Shown here one piece after another: positions 9,974 through 20,321 of a stretch of DNA of 64,000 nt. Position 1 is the first letter of the stretch, and the number at the start of each line of letters is the position of its first letter. This stretch comes from Paenibacillus gyeongsangnamensis (GTDB taxonomy: Bacteria; Bacillota; Bacilli; Paenibacillales; NBRC-103111). The notes below the pieces were generated by a model. That model worked only from the letters and a program-made list of their open reading frames with translations. It had not been told where the DNA came from and ran no database searches. The translations under genes and the position numbers were made by a program. The stretch spans positions 62,001 through 126,000 of the forward strand of contig NZ_JAQAGZ010000005.1 in assembly GCF_027533625.1 (NCBI RefSeq), in the 5' to 3' direction.

Positions 9974-11380
9974 ATGATAAGACGAAGCCAAAGTTTTTTA
10001 TCCCAATTTTATGCTCTTACCGACTTTGTGTGTATCCAAATCGTTTTCTTACTCTCCTGGTGGTTAAAGTTTAAAAGCGGTTGGATACCCAATGATGAAA
10101 CATTACCGATCGAGACTTATGCTTTATGGAGCTTAGTTTATGGCGCCGTAGCGATATTTCTTGGCTATTTTTATAACTTTTATACACCCAAGAGGAAAAA
10201 GAAGTTTTCCTACGAACTGTTTATCATTGTCCAAGTATACAGTATAAGCTTGTTAATCCTACTAAGCTTCTTATTTATTTTTAAGGAATTAAACCTTTCC
10301 CGTTCCTATTTACTGCTTTATTTAGTAAATAATATTCTAGCCATCAGTTTTTATCGATTCATTTTGAAGACTTCATTGAAACGTCTGAGAGAAAAAGGTT
10401 ACAATCGCCAGTTCGTATTAATTTTGGGTGCTGGTACTTTAGGGAAAAGATTTTTTGCTAACCTAGTGCAGCATCCCGAATTGGGATATGAAGTCGTGGG
10501 TTTTCTTGACGATAACTTGGCCGCCCATGAAATGAATCATCAGAAATATAAACCTATTATCGGGCGGATTGATGATCTTGAGTCAATCATTAATACCATG
10601 TTAATTGATGAGGTTATCATCGCGCTTCCCTTACATGCTTACCAGAAATACGGCAAAATCATAAATACTTGCGAAAAAGCAGGCGTAAAAACACTCATTA
10701 TACCGGATTTCTTTGACTATTTGCCATCAAGACCCTATTTCGATAACTTCGCAGGTATTCCTTTAATCAATGTTAGGGATATACCGTTAGATGAATTCAG
10801 GAACCGATTCTTGAAGAGAGCCTTTGATATTATTTTTTCCTTAATCGCCATAATTATTACTTCACCCTTGCTGATCCTTATTGCAATCGGAATTAAGTTA
10901 ACTTCGCCAGGGGAAATCATATTCAAACAGGAACGGGTAGGCTTAAATCGGCGGCATTTCAAGATGTATAAGTTCCGTTCCATGAGGGTTCAAACGGAGG
11001 AGACATCCAATACTCAATGGACGACCGAGAATGACCCCCGCAAGACCAAATTCGGGTCGTTCCTTAGAAAAACAAGCTTGGATGAGCTGCCTCAATTCTT
11101 TAATGTGCTTTTTGGCCATATGAGTGTGGTTGGCCCGCGGCCGGAGCGTCCTTACTTTGTAGAGCAATTTAAAGAAGAAATTCCTAAATACATGGTGAAG
11201 CATCATATTCGTCCGGGTATTACCGGATGGGCTCAATCCAATGGTTTTCGTGGAGATACTTCTATCGAAGAACGGATAAAACACGATATTTTCTACATTG
11301 AGAACTGGAGCTTTATTTTTGATATTAAAATCATTTGGATGACTATCATGAATGGGTTTGTTAATAAAAACGCTTATTAA
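9974..11380 (+). CDS. Polyprenyl glycosylphosphotransferase (WbaP/WsaP type initiating enzyme)
   Basis: 468 residues. Four to five N-terminal membrane segments (to about residue 130) are followed by a Rossmann-like domain (FVLILGAGTLGKRFF, near 147) and a C-terminal bacterial sugar transferase domain from about 275. The latter shows KRAFDII, the KFRSMR basic motif, TSLDELPQFFNV and VGPRPERP, and ends in an amphipathic membrane-associated region. This class transfers a hexose-1-phosphate to undecaprenyl phosphate and starts glycan assembly in the membrane. It plays that role as WsaP in S-layer glycan loci. The ribosome binding site GAGGTGAG is clear. Sugar specificity (Glc or Gal) cannot be read from sequence. 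Confidence 0.9.
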   Translation: MIRRSQSFLSQFYALTDFVCIQIVFLLSWWLKFKSGWIPNDETLPIETYALWSLVYGAVAIFLGYFYNFYTPKRKKKFSYELFIIVQVYSISLLILLSFLFIFKELNLSRSYLLLYLVNNILAISFYRFILKTSLKRLREKGYNRQFVLILGAGTLGKRFFANLVQHPELGYEVVGFLDDNLAAHEMNHQKYKPIIGRIDDLESIINTMLIDEVIIALPLHAYQKYGKIINTCEKAGVKTLIIPDFFDYLPSRPYFDNFAGIPLINVRDIPLDEFRNRFLKRAFDIIFSLIAIIITSPLLILIAIGIKLTSPGEIIFKQERVGLNRRHFKMYKFRSMRVQTEETSNTQWTTENDPRKTKFGSFLRKTSLDELPQFFNVLFGHMSVVGPRPERPYFVEQFKEEIPKYMVKHHIRPGITGWAQSNGFRGDTSIEERIKHDIFYIENWSFIFDIKIIWMTIMNGFVNKNAY

Positions 11381-11435
11381 TGAATTTCGTGAGATGTATC
11401 GTACTTTAGTTGTGTAACCAAAAATTTGTAAATCA

Positions 11436-11465
11436 TTGCCTTGTCGTATTTTAGTACGTTATAAT
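11436..11465 (+). promoter_or_regulatory. Sigma-A-like promoter before manC
   Basis: TTGCCT (11436-11441), an 18-base spacer and TATAAT (11460-11465). The 146-base gap here is one of the largest inside the locus, so manC and gmd may form a separate transcription unit. Confidence 0.6.
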
Positions 11466-11526
11466 AAGATAGTTGTCATATAATAGAGAAATTTGTAATG
11501 TGTTTGTTTCTAGGAGGAGCTACAAT

Positions 11527-13595
<2,069 letters not shown>

Positions 13596-13624
13596 AGTAG
13601 CATCCTAAAAAGGAGTCTTGCTAA

Positions 13625-14569
13625 ATGAAAGCTCTAATTACTGGAATTAATGGTTTTGTTGGGAGATATTTGGCTGAGCATTTAATTACTCTAGGATTTG
13701 AAGTGAGTGGAACTACAAGAAGTAGTTCCACTATGATCAATTCGCATAAAGTTAATATTATTAATAATGATTTATCTAGTATAAAGGCGATTACAGAATT
13801 ATTAAACATAACAAAACCGGATCATATCTATCATCTTGCAGGACAAAGCAATGTTAGATACTCTTGGGACAACATTGAAGAGACCTTTCAAACAAACACA
13901 ATTAAAACTATAAATTTATTAGAAGCTATAAAATTAAGTACCATTTGTAAAAATACAAAAATTTTAACAGTAGGGTCATCTGAAGAATATGGCCCTACCA
14001 CTACTTTACCTGTAGATGAGGAAACTATCCTTCAACCAAGCAATCCCTACGGCTTATCCAAATCTTCACTTTTCATGATTGGGAAACTTTATTATCATTC
14101 TTTTGGATTGCAAATTATACATGCAAGACCGTTTAATCATATTGGACCATTTCAATCACTTGGTTTTGTTACTGCAGATTTTGCTAAGCAAGTTGTAGAT
14201 ATTGAGAAAGGTATACAATCTCCATTAATTAAAGTTGGTAATTTGAATTCACAAAGAGATTTTACAGATGTAAGGGATATTGTTATTGCTTATTATGATT
14301 TATTAGCTGACGGCGAATTTGGACAAGTATATAACATTTGTTCCAGCAAACCTGTCTTAATAAGAGATATATTAAAGTATTTAATAAGTCAATGCACAAG
14401 AAATATTGAAGTACAAATAGATGAAACAAAATTTCGACCAGTAGATATCCCCATTTACATCGGGTCAAACGAAAAAATAAGAAAAAAAGTCGGATGGTCA
14501 CCAAAAATCTCAATTGAAGAAAGTTTAGATGATATTTTAGATTACTGGAGAAAGAAGTTATTAAGGTGA
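13625..14569 (+). CDS. rmd: GDP-4-dehydro-6-deoxy-D-mannose reductase (GDP-D-rhamnose synthesis)
   Basis: 314 residues. An SDR protein with LITGINGFVGRYLAEHL, HLAGQSNVRYSW, VGSSEEYG, NPYGLSKSS (Tyr-x3-Lys), and the RPFNHIGPFQSLGFV and RDFTDVRDIV segments shared with Rmd enzymes, which reduce the Gmd product to GDP-D-rhamnose. The gmd-rmd pair was characterised in Aneurinibacillus thermoaerophilus, where it serves S-layer glycan synthesis. AGGAG lies 9 bases before the ATG. Base composition drops sharply here: A/T-ending codons dominate from this gene to about 30 kb, unlike manC and gmd. Confidence 0.88.
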   Translation: MKALITGINGFVGRYLAEHLITLGFEVSGTTRSSSTMINSHKVNIINNDLSSIKAITELLNITKPDHIYHLAGQSNVRYSWDNIEETFQTNTIKTINLLEAIKLSTICKNTKILTVGSSEEYGPTTTLPVDEETILQPSNPYGLSKSSLFMIGKLYYHSFGLQIIHARPFNHIGPFQSLGFVTADFAKQVVDIEKGIQSPLIKVGNLNSQRDFTDVRDIVIAYYDLLADGEFGQVYNICSSKPVLIRDILKYLISQCTRNIEVQIDETKFRPVDIPIYIGSNEKIRKKVGWSPKISIEESLDDILDYWRKKLLR

Positions 14570-15342
14570 TGAATAAATTTAAAGAACTTTATAGTTATAA
14601 GGAAATGATTATAAATTTAACCCTATATGATTTAAGAACACGATACAAAGGCTCAGTATTTGGATTTCTTTGGACATTCTTAAATCCATTGCTATTGTTG
14701 GGGATTTACTCATTGGTTTTTTCAACGGTCATGAGAATGGATATTGATTATTATTATATATTTATGTTTATTGGTTTGCTTCCATGGATTATGTTCCAGT
14801 CATCACTACAAGTTGGGACTGGGAGTATTGTAAGGAATAGTAATCTTATAAAAAAAATATATTTTCCTAGAGAAGTATTACCGCTATCTGTACTACTAGG
14901 AAGCTTGATCAATTATTTATTTGGATTAATAATTCTCATACCTTTTTTATTTTTCCTCAAACTAAAGTTAAGTATAATTATTATTTGGTTTCCAATTGTT
15001 TTATTAATTCACTTAATTCTGACCTTCGGTTTAATACTACTTTTCTCATCACTAAATGTGTATTTCAGAGATGTTGAACATATTATAGGTGTGCTAGTCA
15101 CAGCATGGTTTTATTTTACACCAGTTATTTACCCATCTGATTTAATTCCAAAAAAATATGAGCATATTTTTAGTCTAAATCCATTAAAACCGATTTTCGA
15201 TTTGTATCATGATTTATTTTATTATGGAAGAGTACCTGTACTAAATACAGTATGGATATGTCTACTAGTGGCTATCATTTTTTTTTCATTAGGATGGATA
15301 GTATTTGCAAAATTGAACAAAAATTTTGCTGAAGAAATATGA
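14569..15342 (+). CDS. wzm: ABC-2 polysaccharide exporter permease (Wzm type)
   Basis: About 257 residues with six membrane segments, in the TagG/KpsM/Wzm family. The N-terminal YDLRTRYKGSVFGFLWTFLNPL motif ahead of the first membrane segment is characteristic. It forms the channel that carries a lipid-linked glycan across the membrane together with the ATPase encoded next. ATG 14569 overlaps the rmd stop as TGATG; GTG 14566 is an alternative start. An ABC exporter implies that the chain is completed in the cytoplasm, in contrast to Wzx/Wzy assembly, and no Wzx-type flippase was seen. Confidence 0.9.
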   Translation: MNKFKELYSYKEMIINLTLYDLRTRYKGSVFGFLWTFLNPLLLLGIYSLVFSTVMRMDIDYYYIFMFIGLLPWIMFQSSLQVGTGSIVRNSNLIKKIYFPREVLPLSVLLGSLINYLFGLIILIPFLFFLKLKLSIIIIWFPIVLLIHLILTFGLILLFSSLNVYFRDVEHIIGVLVTAWFYFTPVIYPSDLIPKKYEHIFSLNPLKPIFDLYHDLFYYGRVPVLNTVWICLLVAIIFFSLGWIVFAKLNKNFAEEI

Positions 15343-15357
15343 ATGAGGCGATCATAT

Positions 15358-16626
15358 ATGATTGTTATTGAAACATTTAATGTAACAAAAGACTTCAGAA
15401 TAATTGATGATAAACCGAAAACGTTAAAGGATAAGATTTTACGTATCAATAAAAAAGCAGAAAAAAAAATATTTCGTGCATTAGATAATGTAAGTGTCTC
15501 AATTCAAGAGGGAGACGTAGTCGGCTTAGTTGGAAGAAATGGATCAGGAAAAAGCACCCTTTTGAAGCTATTTAGCAGAATCATATTTCCAACTGAGGGT
15601 TCGATAAATATAAAGGGCAGAGTATGTAGTTTGCTGGAGCTGGGAGCGGGATTTCATCCTGATTTTAATGGTATTGAAAATATATATATGAATGCTTCTT
15701 TGTTTGGATTGAGCAAAAAAGATATTACTGAGAAGTTAGACGACATTATAGGATTTTCGGAACTTGGTGAATTTATTTATCGACCAATAAGGACCTATTC
15801 ATCAGGTATGTATATGAGACTTGCTTTTTCTGTGGCCATTTCAGTTGACCCGGATATTTTATTAATAGACGAAGTTTTAGCAGTTGGAGACTCAGCGTTT
15901 CAACAAAAATGTATTAACCGAATATCGGAACTAAAAAGTCTAGGTAAAACCATCGTTATCGTAACTCATGATCATTCCATAGTTGAGAAACTTTGTAATT
16001 ATTCAATATGGCTTAAGAACGGTGTTGTAAAAGCGGAAGGTCATCCTAAAGAAGTGATAATACAGTATTTAAACGACTTAGCTGATGAAGAAAATAATCG
16101 ATTGAATCAAGAAGAAGACATTAGTGTAACAACCCTAAGTAATACCCCAATCAATGAAAATCAAGACTTTCCTGTGAGTGAATTATCCATTGATGCATCA
16201 GTGGATCGATGGGGAAACAAGAAGGTTAGAATTCATGAAATTAATTTACTAAATAAACAAGGTGAGAAAAAAAGGAATTTTCGTACTGGAGAAAGTTTAA
16301 TAATTGAAATGAATTATGAGATTATGTCTAATAACAAAAATATTTCTTTTGGAATTGGATTATTTAGAAATGACGGATTGTGTTGTTATGGTACGAATAC
16401 AGATGTTGATAAGATAGATTGTTCCAAAATATCAACAAATGGAATTGTAAAATTTATTGTTGACTCTTGCGAGTTTCTTCCAGGAGAATATTGGCTTGAT
16501 GTTGCTGTTCATAGTAAAGAGGGGGAACCTTATGATTATATTGTCAAGGCAAAAAAATTTATGTTCTTTTCTGAGAGAAATGATATCGGCGTGATGAGAG
16601 TAGATCACAAATGGGAAATAACATAA
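15358..16626 (+). CDS. wzt: ABC polysaccharide exporter ATP-binding protein with carbohydrate-binding-like C-terminus (Wzt type)
   Basis: 422 residues from ATG 15358, with ATGAGG nine bases upstream. Seen: Walker A GRNGSGKST at 59-67, the signature YSSGMYMRL, Walker B ILLIDEVLAVGD, and the Wzt-type GAGFHPDFNGIENIY. After the ATPase (about 250 residues) comes a spacer and a beta-rich domain from about 280 to the end, as in Wzt proteins of the E. coli O8/O9a type, where this domain recognises the capped non-reducing end before export. This matches the capping-enzyme candidate encoded next. TagH-like ATPases have a different C-terminus. Confidence 0.9.
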   Translation: MIVIETFNVTKDFRIIDDKPKTLKDKILRINKKAEKKIFRALDNVSVSIQEGDVVGLVGRNGSGKSTLLKLFSRIIFPTEGSINIKGRVCSLLELGAGFHPDFNGIENIYMNASLFGLSKKDITEKLDDIIGFSELGEFIYRPIRTYSSGMYMRLAFSVAISVDPDILLIDEVLAVGDSAFQQKCINRISELKSLGKTIVIVTHDHSIVEKLCNYSIWLKNGVVKAEGHPKEVIIQYLNDLADEENNRLNQEEDISVTTLSNTPINENQDFPVSELSIDASVDRWGNKKVRIHEINLLNKQGEKKRNFRTGESLIIEMNYEIMSNNKNISFGIGLFRNDGLCCYGTNTDVDKIDCSKISTNGIVKFIVDSCEFLPGEYWLDVAVHSKEGEPYDYIVKAKKFMFFSERNDIGVMRVDHKWEIT

Positions 16627-16647
16627 TTATGGAAAACAGGTGATTTT

Positions 16648-17865
16648 ATGTTTCAGAAAGATTTCAAAGAAAGATTTAAATTAAAAATTAACCAAAATAA
16701 AAAGAAAGAAATAAATAATAACAATAGATTATTTAATTTTCATATTCAAGATTACACTCAGTTAGAAAGAGAAATTAGTCAAAATAACTTAACTTGGAAT
16801 ATTCCTGTGAGTGAACCAATTACTTCTCATAGAAAGTTTATTGGTCCCTCTTTAGTTTTCATAAAGAAAGTTATAAGAAAAATACTATACTGGCTTGTAA
16901 CTAAACCGTTCTTGCAGCAGAGAGAATTCAATGCTTCAATTACAAGATCTTTAAATGAATTATATAGAGATAATAAGTCTTTTAACAATCATTATAATAA
17001 TCAATTAGATAGTTTAAATCAAATATATAATAAAATAATTGATTTAGAAAATAAAATAAATTACAAAATAGAGGAATATAATCAATCGTTTTTTAACATT
17101 GGACAGATCCTCAAAGATTATAAAATTAATGAAAGTATAGAACAAAGATTATCATCCATAGAAAATAAATATAGCGAAAAAGAAAAAGATGAAGATTTCA
17201 ATATTAATTATGTTGAATTCGAGGATAGATTTAGGGGTAATGAGGCCAATATTAAAGAAGAGCAAGTAGAAGTGTATCTTCCATTTATCCCTAATGGTGC
17301 AAAAATATTAGATGTTGGGTGTGGAAGAGGAGAATTAATAAGTGCAATGCAAGAAAGAGGGTTTGTTACAACGGGAATAGATTTAAATTCTGATATGATT
17401 GATCATTTAAAAAATAAAGGTTTAAATGTACATCATATGGATGCAATTCAATTTCTAAAGGAAACAAATGAGAATTTTGATGCAATAATATCTTTGCATG
17501 TAATTGAACATCTTAAGCCGGGTCAAATTTTGGAACTAGTAAGAACTGCATATGAAAACTTAAATAAGGACGGAGTTCTTATTTTGGAAACACCTAATCC
17601 TGAATGTCTATATAATTTAGCATTTGGATTTACTATTGACATGACTCATATAAAACCAGTTCATGCTTACACTTTAAGATTTATTCTGGAAGAGGTAGGT
17701 TTCACCGATATAAAAGTAAAGCATCTTAAACCAGTTGACGATAAAGTAAAATTGGAATATGTTGATGAACATATTGAGCAAAATAAAATATTTAATAAAA
17801 ACATGGAGAAAATCAATACTTTATTATATAGCTATCAAAACTATGCAATTATAGGGAAAAAGTAG
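16648..17865 (+). CDS. Coiled-coil SAM-dependent methyltransferase, candidate chain-terminating enzyme
   Basis: 405 residues. Residues 1-90 are basic with a short hydrophobic stretch, residues about 95-185 are Asn/Lys/Glu-rich and probably coiled coil, and a class I methyltransferase follows. The methyltransferase shows NYVEFEDRFRG (187-197), motif I LDVGCGRGE (221-229), TGIDLN (motif II), HVIEHL and LETPNP. A methyltransferase joined to a coiled coil beside Wzm/Wzt recalls WbdD and WsaE, which cap the non-reducing end by methylation. Unlike WsaE, the glycosyltransferases are separate genes here. No kinase domain is visible, so any terminal modification is methyl only. The role is inferred from architecture and context. 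Confidence 0.75.
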   Translation: MFQKDFKERFKLKINQNKKKEINNNNRLFNFHIQDYTQLEREISQNNLTWNIPVSEPITSHRKFIGPSLVFIKKVIRKILYWLVTKPFLQQREFNASITRSLNELYRDNKSFNNHYNNQLDSLNQIYNKIIDLENKINYKIEEYNQSFFNIGQILKDYKINESIEQRLSSIENKYSEKEKDEDFNINYVEFEDRFRGNEANIKEEQVEVYLPFIPNGAKILDVGCGRGELISAMQERGFVTTGIDLNSDMIDHLKNKGLNVHHMDAIQFLKETNENFDAIISLHVIEHLKPGQILELVRTAYENLNKDGVLILETPNPECLYNLAFGFTIDMTHIKPVHAYTLRFILEEVGFTDIKVKHLKPVDDKVKLEYVDEHIEQNKIFNKNMEKINTLLYSYQNYAIIGKK

Positions 17866-17877
17866 GGGGTATTTAAC

Positions 17878-18927
17878 TTGTTTAACCGAAAAAAAAGAAT
17901 TGCTATTTGCGCAGCTCAAATACCTTTTAATTATGGCGGTGCAGAAATCCTAGTAGAAGAATTAAATAACCAGCTAAATATGAGAGGTTATCAATCTGAA
18001 ATAATCAATGTTCCTTTTAAATGGTATCCTAAAGAACAATTAATAGATAATGCTCTTCAATGGAAAATGGTTGATTTAACTGAAAGCAATGGAGAAAAAA
18101 TAGATCAAGTTATTTGCACAAAATATCCTACCTATGTAATAAATCATCCTAATAAAGTTGTTTGGTTATTCCATCAACATAGACCTGTATATGATCTTCT
18201 TGATACACCATATACTGAATTTTCAAAAACAGGTAATGATCTAAAAATAATTAACCATATTAGACAAATTGATAATAGGACTTTAGCTGAAGCTAAGAAA
18301 ATTTATTGTATTTCAGAAAATGTTAGAAATCGCTTGAAAGAGTATAATGGTATAGAAAGTGAAGTCCTATATCCACCAACCAAATTGGATGGCTCTTATA
18401 AAGAAGGTAATTTTGAAAAATATATCTTTTCGGCTGGACGGCTTGATCCATTAAAAAGAGTGGAGCTTTTAATTCAAGCTCTAAAATTTATTAATAAAGA
18501 GTATAAATTAGTTATTGCAGGTAAAGGAAAGCATGAGGAAAAGTTAAGAGATTTAGTGGTAAAAGAGGGTGTAGAAGATAGAGTTAAATTTTCAGGATTT
18601 GTAAATGATGAAACTCTAATAAATTATTACTCTAATGCAAGTATGATTTTCTTTGCACCCAAAGATGAAGATTATGGTTTCATTACAATTGAAGCTTTTA
18701 AAAGTGGGAAGCCGGTAATCACAACAAATGATTCTGGTGGAGTTCTAGAATTTGTTCGTCACAATGGGAATGGTCTTGTATGTAACCCAAACTCTAGAGA
18801 GATTGCTGACAATATTAATAATTTAATTGAAAATCAAGAAAAGCTATTCCAACTCGGAAAAAAAGGAATCGAGACAGTTAAATATATCAATTGGGATCAT
18901 ACAATCAAAAGCTTGGTTATAGAATAG
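17878..18927 (+). CDS. Glycosyltransferase family 4
   Basis: 349 residues. A GT-B enzyme with an N-terminal NYGGAEILVEELNNQL segment, a C-terminal SAGRLDPLKRVELLIQAL nucleotide-sugar-binding start, KFSGFV, and the E-x7-E region EDYGFITIEAFKSGKPVI. The start is TTG, behind GGGGG. It lies between the coiled-coil methyltransferase and another GT4, so the three genes together have the domain set of a WsaE-like protein. Donor sugar unknown; rhamnose is plausible from the pathways present. Confidence 0.85.
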   Translation: MFNRKKRIAICAAQIPFNYGGAEILVEELNNQLNMRGYQSEIINVPFKWYPKEQLIDNALQWKMVDLTESNGEKIDQVICTKYPTYVINHPNKVVWLFHQHRPVYDLLDTPYTEFSKTGNDLKIINHIRQIDNRTLAEAKKIYCISENVRNRLKEYNGIESEVLYPPTKLDGSYKEGNFEKYIFSAGRLDPLKRVELLIQALKFINKEYKLVIAGKGKHEEKLRDLVVKEGVEDRVKFSGFVNDETLINYYSNASMIFFAPKDEDYGFITIEAFKSGKPVITTNDSGGVLEFVRHNGNGLVCNPNSREIADNINNLIENQEKLFQLGKKGIETVKYINWDHTIKSLVIE

Positions 18928-18950
18928 ACAAAATATGAGGTGAACAAAGC

Positions 18951-20321
18951 TTGAAAGTAGCAATCTTCACTCCTTTATCTCCACAAAAAACAGGAATTTC
19001 CGATTATAATCAGGAGTTAATTCCTGTTCTCTCAAATCATTTAGATATCGACATCTTTGTTGATAATTTCCAACCTACCGATTCGAATATTAATTCAAAT
19101 TACAAAATACATTCAATTGATAGTTTCAACCAAGAAATTTACCAAAGCTACGACGAAGTAATTTATCATATTGGTAATAATTCGAAATATCATGAAAATA
19201 TTTATCTTACTGCTCTTAAATACCCGGGTGTTGTGGTACTACATGATTATGCGCTCCATCATTTAATAGCTCAGTTAACAGTCGGAAGAAATAATTGGGA
19301 TAAGTATGTTAATGAAATGGAATATAATTATGGTCCAGAGGGAGTTCATTTTGCAAGAGAATCACAAATGGGTAAGCGAAAGGTTATGTGGGAAACTGAA
19401 CATACGTTACAATATCCTGCAAATAAAAGAATAATCGATTCTTCCAAAGGAATTATTGTACATTCTCAATATGCATATAATGAAATTCTGAGAATAAAAA
19501 ATGATGCATATGTTCAAGTAGCACCGTTGTTTACCGAAGATATAGAATTAATTACAGAATCCGAAAAGAAATCTCTAAGAGAAAAATACAGTATACCTCA
19601 AGATGTGTTGATTTTTGCATCATTTGGTTTCGTATCTAGAGCTAAGAGAATTCATTTAGTGTTAGATGCAATAAGTGAATTAATGAATAAATATAAAAAT
19701 TTTTTGTATTTAATTGTTGGTGAAGACGAAAAGAATGTGTATGAAGTAAGTAAAATGATCCGGGAACAAAAATTGGAATCACATGTTAAGTATATAGGAT
19801 TTGTTACTCTTGATGAATTTAAAGATTATATTAAATTATCTGATGTTTGTATAAATTTAAGATACCCTACTCAAGGCGAAACATCTGCAAGTCTATTGAG
19901 GATTTTGGGATTTGGTAAACCAGTAATAGTTAGTAATGTGGGTACCTTTATTGAATTACCAGATGAATGTTCAATTAAAATTTCAGTTGGTGATGAGAAT
20001 ATTGAAAGAAAAGAAATTTCTAACTCAATTGAAAAATTATTAACAGATGAAAATTTATTAAATAAAATGGGCGATTACGGATATAGACTTGTAAAAGAAG
20101 AACATAATATTCAAGTAACAGCTGATAGGTACCTTGATGTTTTAGGGAATCTATTCAACAGTAATGTCTATAAAGATAAAGCTAGATATTTTTATACTTA
20201 TATTGATTCCTTTGCAGACAAATATTCTTCCTTACTAGAAGAAGATGAAATTTTAATAAATAGATATTCAAATATATTCGATGAGCTTTTCTCTCAAAAA
20301 ATTGAAAGGGAAATAGTATGA
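18951..20321 (+). CDS. Glycosyltransferase family 4
   Basis: 456 residues. It begins VAIFTPLSPQKTGISDYNQEL, typical of GT4 enzymes in rhamnan-type clusters. VLHDYALHHL is in the N-domain. FASFGFVSRAKRIHLVLDAI starts the donor domain, and LRYPTQGETSASLLRILGFG carries the conserved PT-GE-S motif. A helical acidic extension of about 60 residues ends the protein. The TTG start is set by GAGGTGA seven bases before it. The stop overlaps the next start (ATGA). Confidence 0.85.
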   Translation: MKVAIFTPLSPQKTGISDYNQELIPVLSNHLDIDIFVDNFQPTDSNINSNYKIHSIDSFNQEIYQSYDEVIYHIGNNSKYHENIYLTALKYPGVVVLHDYALHHLIAQLTVGRNNWDKYVNEMEYNYGPEGVHFARESQMGKRKVMWETEHTLQYPANKRIIDSSKGIIVHSQYAYNEILRIKNDAYVQVAPLFTEDIELITESEKKSLREKYSIPQDVLIFASFGFVSRAKRIHLVLDAISELMNKYKNFLYLIVGEDEKNVYEVSKMIREQKLESHVKYIGFVTLDEFKDYIKLSDVCINLRYPTQGETSASLLRILGFGKPVIVSNVGTFIELPDECSIKISVGDENIERKEISNSIEKLLTDENLLNKMGDYGYRLVKEEHNIQVTADRYLDVLGNLFNSNVYKDKARYFYTYIDSFADKYSSLLEEDEILINRYSNIFDELFSQKIEREIV

